From: UTCHB3 sp964371075
GTDB taxonomy: Bacteria > Bacteroidota > Ignavibacteria > Ignavibacteriales > Ignavibacteriaceae
DNA: 64,000 nt
Direction of reading: 5' to 3'
Assembly: GCA_964371075.1 (NCBI GenBank)
Contig: CAYJKN010000002.1
Span: forward strand, 186,001-250,000
Numbering within the stretch: the first letter of the stretch is position 1; each line of letters begins with the position of its first letter. Both the position numbers and the translations under genes were made by a program. The notes beneath the pieces are model-generated. The model was not told the DNA's origin. It ran no database searches and was given only the letters and a program-made list of their open reading frames with translations. Shown here one piece after another: positions 27,233 through 35,730 of this stretch.

Positions 27233-27394
27233 TTACTTTGTTATGATCTTCTCAGCCACAAACCTGATCAGGTGAAGTGGTGATGAAACAACCAACAACA
27301 AAGCAATTGGAGTATATAGAGCAATGAGGACAACCAACCTGAGAAGACCGATTTTTTCATACCCGATATCAACTGTTTGCCTGTTCCTGAGCAT
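27233..27394 (-). CDS. 53-residue membrane protein
   Basis: Reading on the minus strand from ATG 27394 gives MLRNRQTVDIGYEKIG, then a hydrophobic run LLRLVVLIALYTPIALLLVV, then SSPLHLIRFVAEKIITK and TAA. A purine-rich CAGGAGTG site precedes the ATG. It has one strong membrane helix and a positively charged tail. It is the first gene of the small operon with copy A. No function is known; the overlapping longer reading frame in another phase lacks a ribosome-binding site and is rejected. Confidence 0.65.
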   Translation of the reverse strand: MLRNRQTVDIGYEKIGLLRLVVLIALYTPIALLLVVSSPLHLIRFVAEKIITK

Positions 27395-28006
27395 ATAACA
27401 CTCCTGTTCGATAAATTATTAAAAGTATAGTTATCTACATTATATTTAAATAGCATGCAATCGGCACACAACTCTTCAAAGCCGGTGAACCGAAAAATGG
27501 CACAGCAACACTAAACTAAGTTACAGTGCGCGATACCGTGCATAGAAATTGGATTTCAGAAATTGAATTGAAAAGAAGATATGTTCTTATAGATAAGTTA
27601 AGCTTAAGGGGAATTATAAAAGGGGATGGGGTTTTCACCACATAAATTTAAAAATCAATCACCGGCAGTGTACCTTTTCCCTCACCACACCTGTTGATTC
27701 ACGGCCCACATCCCGCCTTTATAATAAAATGTTGATCTAAAAGAGAAAACCTCCAATTTTTGTGAAAAATTATGGTCGCTAAACCTCACCTTAACCTGAT
27801 TCAAATTTACAAAGAAAACTTTTTAAAGTCAAGTGAATTCCAAATAAATACGAAAAAAATTTGAATTTATTTTGATAATTATGACAATTCTTCGTAATTA
27901 GACTTTAATTTATATTATTGGTTGCTTTAAAATGGACAAAAAGCACCTTGCGGGGTATTTCAAAACTATACAGAATTATTAATTGGCCGGGGAGTTTTCC
28001 CCTCGA
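27395..28006. other. 612-bp gap without a supported gene
   Basis: It is AT-rich, with no reading frame having a ribosome-binding site and no recognisable RNA. It contains the promoter region of the small operon and, at 27989-28002, the hairpin GGGGAGTTTTCCCC just downstream of the copy B gene. I see nothing else that can be named. Confidence 0.5.
27989..28002 (-). terminator. Short hairpin after the copy B gene
   Basis: GGGGA and TCCCC pair around a four-base loop four bases after the stop codon of the 28007-28204 gene. The T-run is poor, so termination is only possible. Confidence 0.4.
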
Positions 28007-28204
28007 TTATATGGTGGAAGCAGCTTTCAGGATGAAATAGAAGATGACAGTAAGGAGGATGCCTGCTGAGATAACCAGGGCACTTTTCTTCGTTCTCTCA
28101 ACCTTACGGTTGTGGAGGTATAATTTATCGTATTCGGAGTCACGCTGGTAGTCACCGTGTTTGACATCCCAGTTGTTCAACTCTTTTTTCACAATTTCTC
28201 GCAT
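28007..28204 (-). CDS. Small membrane protein, WDxKxGDYxRD family, copy B
   Basis: The 65-residue protein has a soluble N-terminus with WDVKHGDYQRDSEYDKLYLHNRK (quoted here in two parts: WDVKHGDYQRD and SEYDKLYLHNRK) and a single membrane helix (about 42-61). The motif W-D-[IV]-K-x-G-D-Y-x-R-D-x-[DE]-Y-D-[RK]-L-Y matches copy A almost position by position, whereas the helices differ. It is transcribed alone, about 600 bases upstream of the copy A operon. An AAAGA sequence lies before the ATG. The function is unknown. Confidence 0.7.
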   Translation of the reverse strand: MREIVKKELNNWDVKHGDYQRDSEYDKLYLHNRKVERTKKSALVISAGILLTVIFYFILKAASTI

Positions 28205-28463
28205 TCTTTAGAAAATTATTTATTTAACACTTGTAATATAACCCCAACAGTAGAGTAATGATGTGATGCACATCTTAAAAACAGGGGTATTCCGCGTACC
28301 TTTAACCAAAACTCTGTGATGCACTCCACATACCAATAACCCGATTAATTTTGATATCGTTCATTTCATCAAAATAATTTTATGATATCTTAACATAATA
28401 TGTTGTTAATTGACTGTCAAAATATGTAAATTTATTATCGTTTTTAATAGAATTTATGGAGCC

Positions 28464-28685
28464 ATGAAAGAAGAATACGAAGTAGTAAAAGGAATCAGAT
28501 TCCCCAAATATTCCCTCAAAGTCGTAAAATATTCAAAAGGGGAGTATGGGGTGGTTGAATCTTTCTATTTTATGAAATTTTGTTATAAAAAGTCAGAAGA
28601 GAGATTTAACGGACTTGCAGACGCAAAACTCAAATATGAAGATTTGCAGGCCTCGCGTAAATTTGATCACATGACAGGCAAATAA
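28464..28685 (+). CDS. Hypothetical 73-residue protein
   Basis: The start at 28464 (MKEEYEVVKGIRFPKYS) follows a GGAG two bases earlier; a farther in-frame start at 28410 is in non-coding-like sequence. It has many Lys, Tyr and Glu residues, no membrane helix and no signal. It ends 20 bases before the HATPase-GNAT gene on the same strand, so it is probably cotranscribed. No family is recognised. Confidence 0.6.
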   Translation: MKEEYEVVKGIRFPKYSLKVVKYSKGEYGVVESFYFMKFCYKKSEERFNGLADAKLKYEDLQASRKFDHMTGK

Positions 28686-28705
28686 CCCTCCCACCGGGTG
28701 ATGGA

Positions 28706-30196
28706 ATGAAAAACAAACTCGACAAAAGAATCCTGATTGCAGGCACACTTTCGGAATTAACCATTCCGGCACAGTTAAATTACCTGCCTGTAGTTGTTAA
28801 CCTTTCAAAACAGATAGCCGAATGGTTTGGATTCCCGGATGAAAAGCTCCGCGAAGTTGAGCTGATCATTGAAGAATCTTTTGTTAGTGTTGTGGAAAAT
28901 TCTTTTGAACCTGATGAACTTGGGATCGTAAGGTTTAAAGTCTCCTATCTTCCGGGTAAACTAATCTTTACCTTTGAAGATAAAGGGCTGCCCGTGGATG
29001 TTGACAAACTCGAACAGGAAGAACGCTCAGCTTTAGGAATCCTTCTAATAAAACATCTGGCAGATGAATTTAAGTTTGTAAACCTCGGCAAAGAGGGGAA
29101 AAGGCTTGAAGTTGTAAAAAATCTGCCTGATGAAGAGATACAACACCTTGTAACTGATTCTGCACCTGTTGAACCGGAACCCGCTCCCAAAGACGAAGAA
29201 CTTAAATTTGGCATGCTGAAATCGCAGGATGCTCTGGAACTTGCCAGACTGGCTTACCGTGCCTACGGTTACACCTACGCAAGTGTCGCATATCTCCCTG
29301 AAAAACTTAAAGAAATTCTTGAATACGGATACCTTGAGGCTGTAACAGTAAGAAATTCAAAAGATGAATTTATTGCAAATCTTGGTCTGTTTTATGAAAA
29401 ACCGGGTGCCAGGGTAGCTGATTCAGGAATGGCGATTGTTGATCCAAGATATAGAGGGCATAATCTCTTTAAACGGATGAAAATGCAAGCCATCGAGCAT
29501 GGGAAGGCGATCGGTCTTTATGGACTTTATAGTGAGAGTGTTACAATTCACCCCTATACACAAAAAGGGAACATCACGCTCGGGGCCAAAGAAACAGGTC
29601 TGTTAATTGCTTTCACAGGTGAAAGAGTCACTTTTAAAAAAATAAACGATGAAGGGCTTTCGCAGCGACAAGCTGTGATGCTCTATTATCTCAAAATTGA
29701 CGAAGAACCCAAAAGAACTGTTTACATACCTGAAGTGTATGAAGATATAATGTCAAGGATTTATTCAGATCTAAAACTCAACAGAACAGTTCACACAACA
29801 AAAAGTTTTAAAAACATCGTTGAGATGTCAGGTGAAACAGCTCTTGAATTGAGCTTTAAACCCGACTTGAATTCTGCTGTTATCACTATTGAAAAATATG
29901 GTGAAGATATTGTGCCAATCCTCAGACTGAGGATAAAAGAACTCTGTATGAAAAAGATTGATACAATTTATTTGGAACTTCCTCTCTCAGAACCGGCAAC
30001 CATGTACCTTGTTTCACAATTCAGAGAACTTGGATTTTTCTTCGGAGGTTTAATACCTGAATTCAGGGATGGTGACATTCTGAAAATGCAGTATTTAAAC
30101 AATATTTATATCGATACTTCAAAGATTATGATTGCTTCAGAAAATGGCAGGAGTATTCTCGATTTTATTGTTGCTGACAGAGAATCAGCAGGTTAA
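28706..30196 (+). CDS. HATPase (anti-sigma-like) fused to a GNAT acetyltransferase
   Basis: Residues about 15-145 look like a RsbW/SpoIIAB-type HATPase, with an LIIEESFVSVVENSF N-box-like segment and EDKGLPVD and ALGILLIKHLAD (G boxes). Residues about 165-315 look like a GNAT domain with VDPRYRGHNLFKRM as acetyl-CoA loop. The C-terminal 170 residues are less clear and may be a second GNAT-like or STAS-like domain. The architecture suggests a regulator that binds ATP and may acetylate a protein partner. The partner is unknown; the SpoIIE-type phosphatase at 32408-33526 is a possible pathway mate, by inference. Confidence 0.7.
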   Translation: MKNKLDKRILIAGTLSELTIPAQLNYLPVVVNLSKQIAEWFGFPDEKLREVELIIEESFVSVVENSFEPDELGIVRFKVSYLPGKLIFTFEDKGLPVDVDKLEQEERSALGILLIKHLADEFKFVNLGKEGKRLEVVKNLPDEEIQHLVTDSAPVEPEPAPKDEELKFGMLKSQDALELARLAYRAYGYTYASVAYLPEKLKEILEYGYLEAVTVRNSKDEFIANLGLFYEKPGARVADSGMAIVDPRYRGHNLFKRMKMQAIEHGKAIGLYGLYSESVTIHPYTQKGNITLGAKETGLLIAFTGERVTFKKINDEGLSQRQAVMLYYLKIDEEPKRTVYIPEVYEDIMSRIYSDLKLNRTVHTTKSFKNIVEMSGETALELSFKPDLNSAVITIEKYGEDIVPILRLRIKELCMKKIDTIYLELPLSEPATMYLVSQFRELGFFFGGLIPEFRDGDILKMQYLNNIYIDTSKIMIASENGRSILDFIVADRESAG

Positions 30197-30327
30197 CTCT
30201 CCTTTGTTTTAATTCTCGTTAAAATCTTACTTTCATACCAAATTATCGACATTTTTTTGAACTGTGAATACCGTAATTTAAATCCACAATAATTATCATT
30301 CCTTTTTTTTATTTCATCAGGCATAAA

Positions 30328-32319
30328 ATGACCCTCAAAGCCACAACATTAATTGTACTATTGTCAATAACCACTCTTTTCCCTCAAGAAAAAAGAGGTT
30401 ACGAATATTGTGCTGAAAAGAAGCAGAATATGCTCCCTTCGTCACTTCAGAAATTGCAGAATATGGCAGCAGTTGCCCATAGTTTCGATGTACTTGATTA
30501 CAAACTGAATCTTGATATCTACAACTGTTTTATATCCCCTTATCCCAAATCATTTACGGGAAGCGTGGTCGTAAAATTTAAGGTGGATTCAACACTAAAT
30601 CAAATAGTTTTGGATGCAGTAAATACCTCAATGGTGGTCGATTCACTCGGATTTGCGGGAGAAAGCTTCACACACAGCAGTAATAAACTAAACATTACTC
30701 TTGACTCCACTTATTCACCCGGTGATACAGTGGAAGTGAAGATTTATTATCGCCATAACAATGTATCGGATAACGCTTTTTATGCCAGTGGTGGAACAGT
30801 ATTTACCGATAACGAACCCGAGGGCGCAAGAAAGTGGTTCCCATGCTGGGATAAACCATCCGACAAAGCGACTGTTGACCTTACAGCAAGAGTGCCGGTG
30901 AATGTAAAACTTGGTTCAAACGGATTGTTAAAAGATTCCACAAATACCGGTTCGGAAATCTATTATCGCTGGGTAAGTAGAGACCCTGTTACCACATATT
31001 TAACTGTGATATCTGCAAGAGTTGATTATCAGCTGCATATCTTAAACTGGATTGACCCTGTTTCAGGTGACACGCTGCCAATCAGACTCTATGCAAATCC
31101 GGGTGAAACAGTTTCACAGACAATTAAAGATGCAATAATCAATCAGACAACCGGATTTAGCGAAAAATATGGACCATATCCATTTGAAAAAAACGGATAT
31201 GCCACACTGAACAATCAATTCACCTGGGGTGGGATGGAAAATCAGACACTTACCTCACTTTGTCCAAACTGCTGGAGTCAAAATCTGCTCGCTCACGAAT
31301 TTGCTCATCAATGGTTTGGTGATATGATCAGTCCATCAACATGGGCAGACATCTTCCTTAACGAAGGTTTTGCAACTTTTTCTGAATCAGTCTGGGAAGA
31401 AGTAAAACCGGGCGGAAGTTACCAGGCTTATAAAACCATGATCAACAGTGATGCCAATTATTACAAACAACAAAATCCCGGATGGCCAATATATAATCCT
31501 TCATGGGCAATTGTAACTCCAACCACCAACCAGCTATTTAACACAGCTATCACCTATGCAAAAGGTTCGTGTGTGCTTGCAATGGCAAGGTATGTTCTTG
31601 GTTCTGATCTGTTTTTTAGTACCGTCAGATCATATACATCCGACCCAAATATAAGATATAAAAATTCATCGATTCCTGAATTCATTGTAAAAATGAGTGA
31701 AGCTTCGGGGCAGGATCTTTCATGGTTCTTTGAACAGTGGCTGTATGAACCAAATCATCCGAGCTACTCCAACACCTACTGGATATCCCAACCGGGTTCC
31801 AGAGACTGGACTATAAATTTTAAGGCAAGACAAACACAATCGGGCTCCACATATTACAAAATGCCGATTGAATTAAAGATATCATTCACTTCAGGTCCGG
31901 ACACAACAATCAGAGTGTTTAACGATCAGAACAATCAAATCTTTACTTTTAATTTTGACAGACAACCATCTTCTCTGGTTTTTGACCCCAACGATGAAAT
32001 AGTTCTTAAGACTGCCAACACTGTGATGTCAGCAGAAGAAGATCAAGTTTCACCTGTAGAATATACTTTGTACAGCAACTACCCAAATCCATTTAATCCT
32101 TCAACCACAATTAAGTTTGCTGTTCCTGAGGGAAGTGAAGTTAAACTATCAGTTTTTAATACAAATGGTGAGGAAGTTGGAGTAATTGCCAGTGGATATT
32201 TTGATGCAGGGATACACAAGGTTGAATTCAACGCAAAAAACCTCCCAAGTGGAATCTATTTTGCAGTTTTGAATTCCGGTGGGAAAATGTTAAGACAGAA
32301 GATGATTTTGCTCAAGTAG
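30328..32319 (+). CDS. Secreted M1-family aminopeptidase with T9SS domain
   Basis: The 663-residue protein has a short signal peptide, an N-terminal M1 beta domain, the substrate motif GGMEN and the gluzincin motif HEFAHQWFGD (about 322) with the third zinc ligand in NEGFATF. The usual C-terminal ARM domain is absent; the enzyme ends in an Ig-like spacer and a T9SS sorting domain (NYPNPFNPST, about 588). It would cleave N-terminal residues from peptides outside the cell or on the surface. The stop TAG overlaps the first unit of an 8-bp array. Confidence 0.92.
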   Translation: MTLKATTLIVLLSITTLFPQEKRGYEYCAEKKQNMLPSSLQKLQNMAAVAHSFDVLDYKLNLDIYNCFISPYPKSFTGSVVVKFKVDSTLNQIVLDAVNTSMVVDSLGFAGESFTHSSNKLNITLDSTYSPGDTVEVKIYYRHNNVSDNAFYASGGTVFTDNEPEGARKWFPCWDKPSDKATVDLTARVPVNVKLGSNGLLKDSTNTGSEIYYRWVSRDPVTTYLTVISARVDYQLHILNWIDPVSGDTLPIRLYANPGETVSQTIKDAIINQTTGFSEKYGPYPFEKNGYATLNNQFTWGGMENQTLTSLCPNCWSQNLLAHEFAHQWFGDMISPSTWADIFLNEGFATFSESVWEEVKPGGSYQAYKTMINSDANYYKQQNPGWPIYNPSWAIVTPTTNQLFNTAITYAKGSCVLAMARYVLGSDLFFSTVRSYTSDPNIRYKNSSIPEFIVKMSEASGQDLSWFFEQWLYEPNHPSYSNTYWISQPGSRDWTINFKARQTQSGSTYYKMPIELKISFTSGPDTTIRVFNDQNNQIFTFNFDRQPSSLVFDPNDEIVLKTANTVMSAEEDQVSPVEYTLYSNYPNPFNPSTTIKFAVPEGSEVKLSVFNTNGEEVGVIASGYFDAGIHKVEFNAKNLPSGIYFAVLNSGGKMLRQKMILLK

Positions 32320-32445
32320 AGTTTCAGAACTTCGGAACCTCAGGACTTCTGAATCTCTTTTACACTGAGGTACTGGAGTTCTGAAACTCTGAAGTTCTGA
32401 ATCTCTTTCACACTGAGGTACTGGAGTTCTGAATCTCTGGAGTTC
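32318..32445. repeat. 8-bp degenerate tandem array (NGRANYTC type) joining two convergent genes, copy 1
   Basis: Sixteen 8-mers run in unbroken phase over 128 bases: AGAGTTTC, AGAACTTC, GGAACCTC, AGGACTTC, TGAATCTC, TTTTACAC, TGAGGTAC, TGGAGTTC, TGAAACTC, TGAAGTTC and so on to TGGAGTTC at 32438-32445. A block of six is repeated with small changes (32366 and 32414). Bases 32319-32342 can pair with 32366-32389 at 21 of 24 positions, giving a large stem-loop. The array starts in the TAG of the M1 gene and ends inside the phosphatase gene. Confidence 0.85.
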
Positions 32446-33526
32446 TTTTTAATACAAGAATCGTTATATCATCCCTCATAGGGACATTGTAGGTGAAATT
32501 GTTGATTGATTTGAGGATCGACTTAATAATTTCATCGGGAGATTTAGCTGCGTTTTTGATCAGATTCTTTTCAATTCTGGCAATACCAAATTCTCTGTTG
32601 AATTCATCAACTGCTTCATTAACTCCATCGGAGTAGATGAAAAGAATATCGTTGACCTTCAAATCGATTTCAATTTCTTCAAGTGTTTTATCGAAAATGC
32701 CTTTATCACGCATGCCAATTCCGATGCCAGTCGGTTTTAATTGTTTTACTTCTCCCGATTCAGCACAAAAATGAAGGAGAGGTGTGTGCCCCGCTCTAAT
32801 TGCTTTTATCTTTTCTCCTTCTTCAACTTCCAAAGCGGCAGCAGTAAAAAACAAACCCGGCTTAAAAATGGAATTTAGAACTTTGTTCAGTTCTTTCAGG
32901 ACATCTTTTGCAGAGTGCTGATTTTTTGTTAAATAGGTTAAGACAGAATGGACTCTCACCATATACAAAGCGGCAAGCATCCCTTTTCCTGAAATGTCAC
33001 CAAGGAGATAAAAATGTTTATTTTCAGAGGAATTCAGGGAAAAATAGTTGAGGAAATCGCCCCCAACCACCTTTGCAGGTTTTGAATAAGCGGCAACTTG
33101 AAGCCCATCATAAACAGGAGATTCGGTCATTATCAACTCCTCCTGAATATTTTTTGCAATATCAAGTTCGTTGGTAGCAGACAGTTTCTCAGCCACTTCA
33201 AATACCAGGAGTATAACTACTGTTAAAAATGAAAGCACTCCCCAAAACCACATATTCATCATCGAGGCATAGAAGAAAATTACAAATGCGAGTGAAAAGG
33301 CGATTCTTCTGACGGGAGAGAGTTTTCTGAGAAAAGTGTAAACAAGTTCTTTAAGCAGTACAAATTTGCGCTGCTTTTGTGTCATCTTCTTGTAGTCATT
33401 GCTTTTAGCGCTATCGAGGTAAAACTGATATACCTCGGGTGCTTCGGAACGAATCAGTCGGGCGACATCACCATCTTTCAGGTCACTTGTATATAACTTA
33501 TATAGATTAGAGAAAAATCCTGCCAA
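32408..33526 (-). CDS. SpoIIE/RsbU-type PP2C serine phosphatase with membrane helices
   Basis: The 372 residues have two membrane helices at about 73-108. After them, ELDIAKNIQEELIMTESP links to a PP2C-like SpoIIE domain with the metal motifs GGDFLNYF, LGDISGKGMLAALYM, YSDGVNEA and MRDDITIL. Such proteins dephosphorylate anti-anti-sigma (STAS) proteins in partner-switching. The start is TTG, preceded by AAGGAA. The last eleven residues (TPEIQNSSTSV) are encoded by repeat units of the adjoining array, so the natural C-terminus is probably the shorter version extended by repeat spread. Confidence 0.88.
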   Translation of the reverse strand: MAGFFSNLYKLYTSDLKDGDVARLIRSEAPEVYQFYLDSAKSNDYKKMTQKQRKFVLLKELVYTFLRKLSPVRRIAFSLAFVIFFYASMMNMWFWGVLSFLTVVILLVFEVAEKLSATNELDIAKNIQEELIMTESPVYDGLQVAAYSKPAKVVGGDFLNYFSLNSSENKHFYLLGDISGKGMLAALYMVRVHSVLTYLTKNQHSAKDVLKELNKVLNSIFKPGLFFTAAALEVEEGEKIKAIRAGHTPLLHFCAESGEVKQLKPTGIGIGMRDKGIFDKTLEEIEIDLKVNDILFIYSDGVNEAVDEFNREFGIARIEKNLIKNAAKSPDEIIKSILKSINNFTYNVPMRDDITILVLKRTPEIQNSSTSV

Positions 33527-33575
33527 TAAAAATATTCCTTAATGAAGTGTTCAATTTACATCCATGTTTCGAATT

Positions 33576-33599
33576 GTGGTTATAATATTATATAACCAC
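33576..33599 (-). terminator. 9-bp perfect hairpin after the GH13 gene / before the phosphatase gene
   Basis: GTGGTTATA (33576-33584) and TATAACCAC (33591-33599) are perfect complements around ATATTA. It is about 30 bases past the GH13 stop and 50 before the phosphatase start. It may terminate the former or bind a regulator of the latter. Confidence 0.5.
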
Positions 33600-33627
33600 C
33601 CGTTTAATACGTATAAGTGGTTTAATT

Positions 33628-35472
33628 CTACTTCTTCAGCAATATAACGCCCCATTTTGGCGGGATTTCAAGCAGGTTATATGATGCACTAAACTTTAAC
33701 TCACCACCGTTGAGCAGGTCAGCATACTTCCCATCGCGTAAAACAGTGGTTGTGCGTTTAACATCCGAATTATTTATAAAAACAAGGATTTCCTCTCCTT
33801 CAAATTTTCGTTCAAATCCAAATATTTCATGTTCGTCATCAACTTTGATCGTTTTATAACTGCCTCTTCTGAGTGATGGGTGTGAATTACGGATGTTAAT
33901 CAGTTTTTTATAATGCTTGAGCAGTTCGCTGTTCACATTTACCTCTTCAGGAGCAGGGCGTTTTGAACCGTCGGGGTTATAAATTTCCGGTTGATATTCC
34001 ATGTCATCCCAAACCATCGGTTTTCGACAGTCGGGATCGTTTGCTCCCCACATTCCCACTTCATCACCATAATAAATCATTGGAGCACCCACATAGGTCA
34101 TTTGCAGAATGGCAAAAAGTTTTTGTTTTTTCCAGGCGGGTTCTGTCGGTTTTGCCGGATTATATTTGCCGTTTCCTGCCTTTGAAAGACCAAACCATTT
34201 ACCCCAGTCACCATATCGTCCCAGGTCGGCATTCATTGCATGTGAGGCAATTCTGTTGGCATCGTGACTTCCAAAAAGGTTCTGTTGAACATACTCCACT
34301 CCACCGGGGAAAGCAGAACGGAGTTCTGCAAGTTTTTCATCAAATTCAGAAGTTGATATCCTCGTCTTCTCTGCGAGGATAAAGTCGGCACAGGCAAATC
34401 CAAAATTATAATTCATAACTGCATCAAACTCATCCCCCTGAAGATATGGTTCAATTACATCTATTGGATCGATTACTTCAGCGGTAAGGTATGCCTGGCT
34501 GTTTATCGATTTTACATGCGAGCGCCAGTCCTTCCAGAATGGATGTTTTATACAAAAGGCGACATCAAGTCTCCAGCCGTCAATACCATCAGAGGGGTCG
34601 CCGTTGCCGTTTGGATCCATCCACCTTTTAGTAATGTCGAAGATATATTTTTTTGGTTCGGTTACAATTCCGTTTTCATCTTCTTTAATTTCAGGCAGTT
34701 CTTTTACTCCAAACCAACCGTCATATTCAAATTTTGTCCCTTTTTTATTGTCTTCAAACGATTTAATTGAAAACCAGTTTTTATATCGGGACTTTTCCTG
34801 ATTTTCAACAACATCTCTGAATGGGATTGATGATATCCCCATGTGATTAAACACTCCGTCAAAGATAACCCTGATTCCGAGTTTGTGAGCTTTTTGGATT
34901 AATTCAAGCACAAGTTTATCAGCATTTGTCCACTTCCAGGTAGAGGGATCATCAAATAATTCCGAGGAGATCAGTTCTCTGTCTGCTTCAGGATCATTCC
35001 CAAAGTTAGGATCAACGTGATGAAAAGAGATACCGTCATACTTGTGTAAAGATGGAGCCTGAAAAACGGGATTTAGATAGATCGCATTTATCCCCAAATC
35101 TTTAATGTAACCAAGTTTATCGATTACTCCCTGAAGATCGCCACCATACCGTCTGCGTTGCAAATTAAACCAAATATCTTTGCCATTCGCTTTTTCATAC
35201 GGTTGTAGTTCATACCAGTCGCTTCCCCATGGGTGAATTTCCCAGGGAGAGGTTATATCATGTGGATAGGCACCTCTCAGGTTCTCAATTTTAGGATCGT
35301 TATTACGATTACTGTTGTGGAATCTTTCAGGAAAAATCTGATACCACACAGCGTCTTTTGCCCAGTCAGGCACAAATTCAGTTTTTGCCATTGATGAATC
35401 TCCACTGCCGGCAAAGGTGTTGGCAAGTAATAAAAGGGTTAAAGTCAATATTGAAATAAACGGGTTTTTCAT
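33628..35472 (-). CDS. Secreted GH13 alpha-amylase family enzyme (neopullulanase-like)
   Basis: From ATG 35472 (AGGAA nine bases before) the protein has about 614 residues and a signal peptide (NPFISILTLTLLLLANTFAG). The catalytic TIM barrel shows GVFNHMG (motif I), DGWRLDVAF (nucleophile Asp, about 301), YLTAEVIDP (acid/base Glu, about 331) and LFGSHDANR (about 403; SHD is usual for the neopullulanase/cyclomaltodextrinase branch). It hydrolyses alpha-1,4 (and perhaps alpha-1,6) glucans or cyclodextrins, probably in the periplasm. No SusC/D genes lie beside it and there is no T9SS domain. Confidence 0.93.
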   Translation of the reverse strand: MKNPFISILTLTLLLLANTFAGSGDSSMAKTEFVPDWAKDAVWYQIFPERFHNSNRNNDPKIENLRGAYPHDITSPWEIHPWGSDWYELQPYEKANGKDIWFNLQRRRYGGDLQGVIDKLGYIKDLGINAIYLNPVFQAPSLHKYDGISFHHVDPNFGNDPEADRELISSELFDDPSTWKWTNADKLVLELIQKAHKLGIRVIFDGVFNHMGISSIPFRDVVENQEKSRYKNWFSIKSFEDNKKGTKFEYDGWFGVKELPEIKEDENGIVTEPKKYIFDITKRWMDPNGNGDPSDGIDGWRLDVAFCIKHPFWKDWRSHVKSINSQAYLTAEVIDPIDVIEPYLQGDEFDAVMNYNFGFACADFILAEKTRISTSEFDEKLAELRSAFPGGVEYVQQNLFGSHDANRIASHAMNADLGRYGDWGKWFGLSKAGNGKYNPAKPTEPAWKKQKLFAILQMTYVGAPMIYYGDEVGMWGANDPDCRKPMVWDDMEYQPEIYNPDGSKRPAPEEVNVNSELLKHYKKLINIRNSHPSLRRGSYKTIKVDDEHEIFGFERKFEGEEILVFINNSDVKRTTTVLRDGKYADLLNGGELKFSASYNLLEIPPKWGVILLKK

Positions 35473-35730
35473 AATCACATTTCCTGGAATATTTTATTCC
35501 CAAATATAGGAATTTATGTTTCCATTTAATAGTTCAGATAATTAATTCCACTTTTCTGAATATTTCCATGTATAAATTAAGTTAAAAGAACAAAAAAGCA
35601 CTTTAAAATCGATTTTAGATTTTGTTTTTAGAATTATTTTGAATAACTTTAATCACATTTTTTTAGTAGTTCGAATTCCGCAAATTAAACCGGGCGGGTT
35701 CCGACTATAACATAACAAAGGAAAGCTCAA

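Noticed and set aside
27268..27471. 67-codon frame starting MCADCMLFKYN
   Set aside because: It overlaps the better supported 53-codon frame (27233-27394) in another phase and lacks a ribosome-binding site.
28205..28463. Non-coding RNA between the small membrane protein and the 73-residue gene
   Set aside because: No stable structure or known RNA motif is seen; only the repeated TGTGATGCAC stands out.
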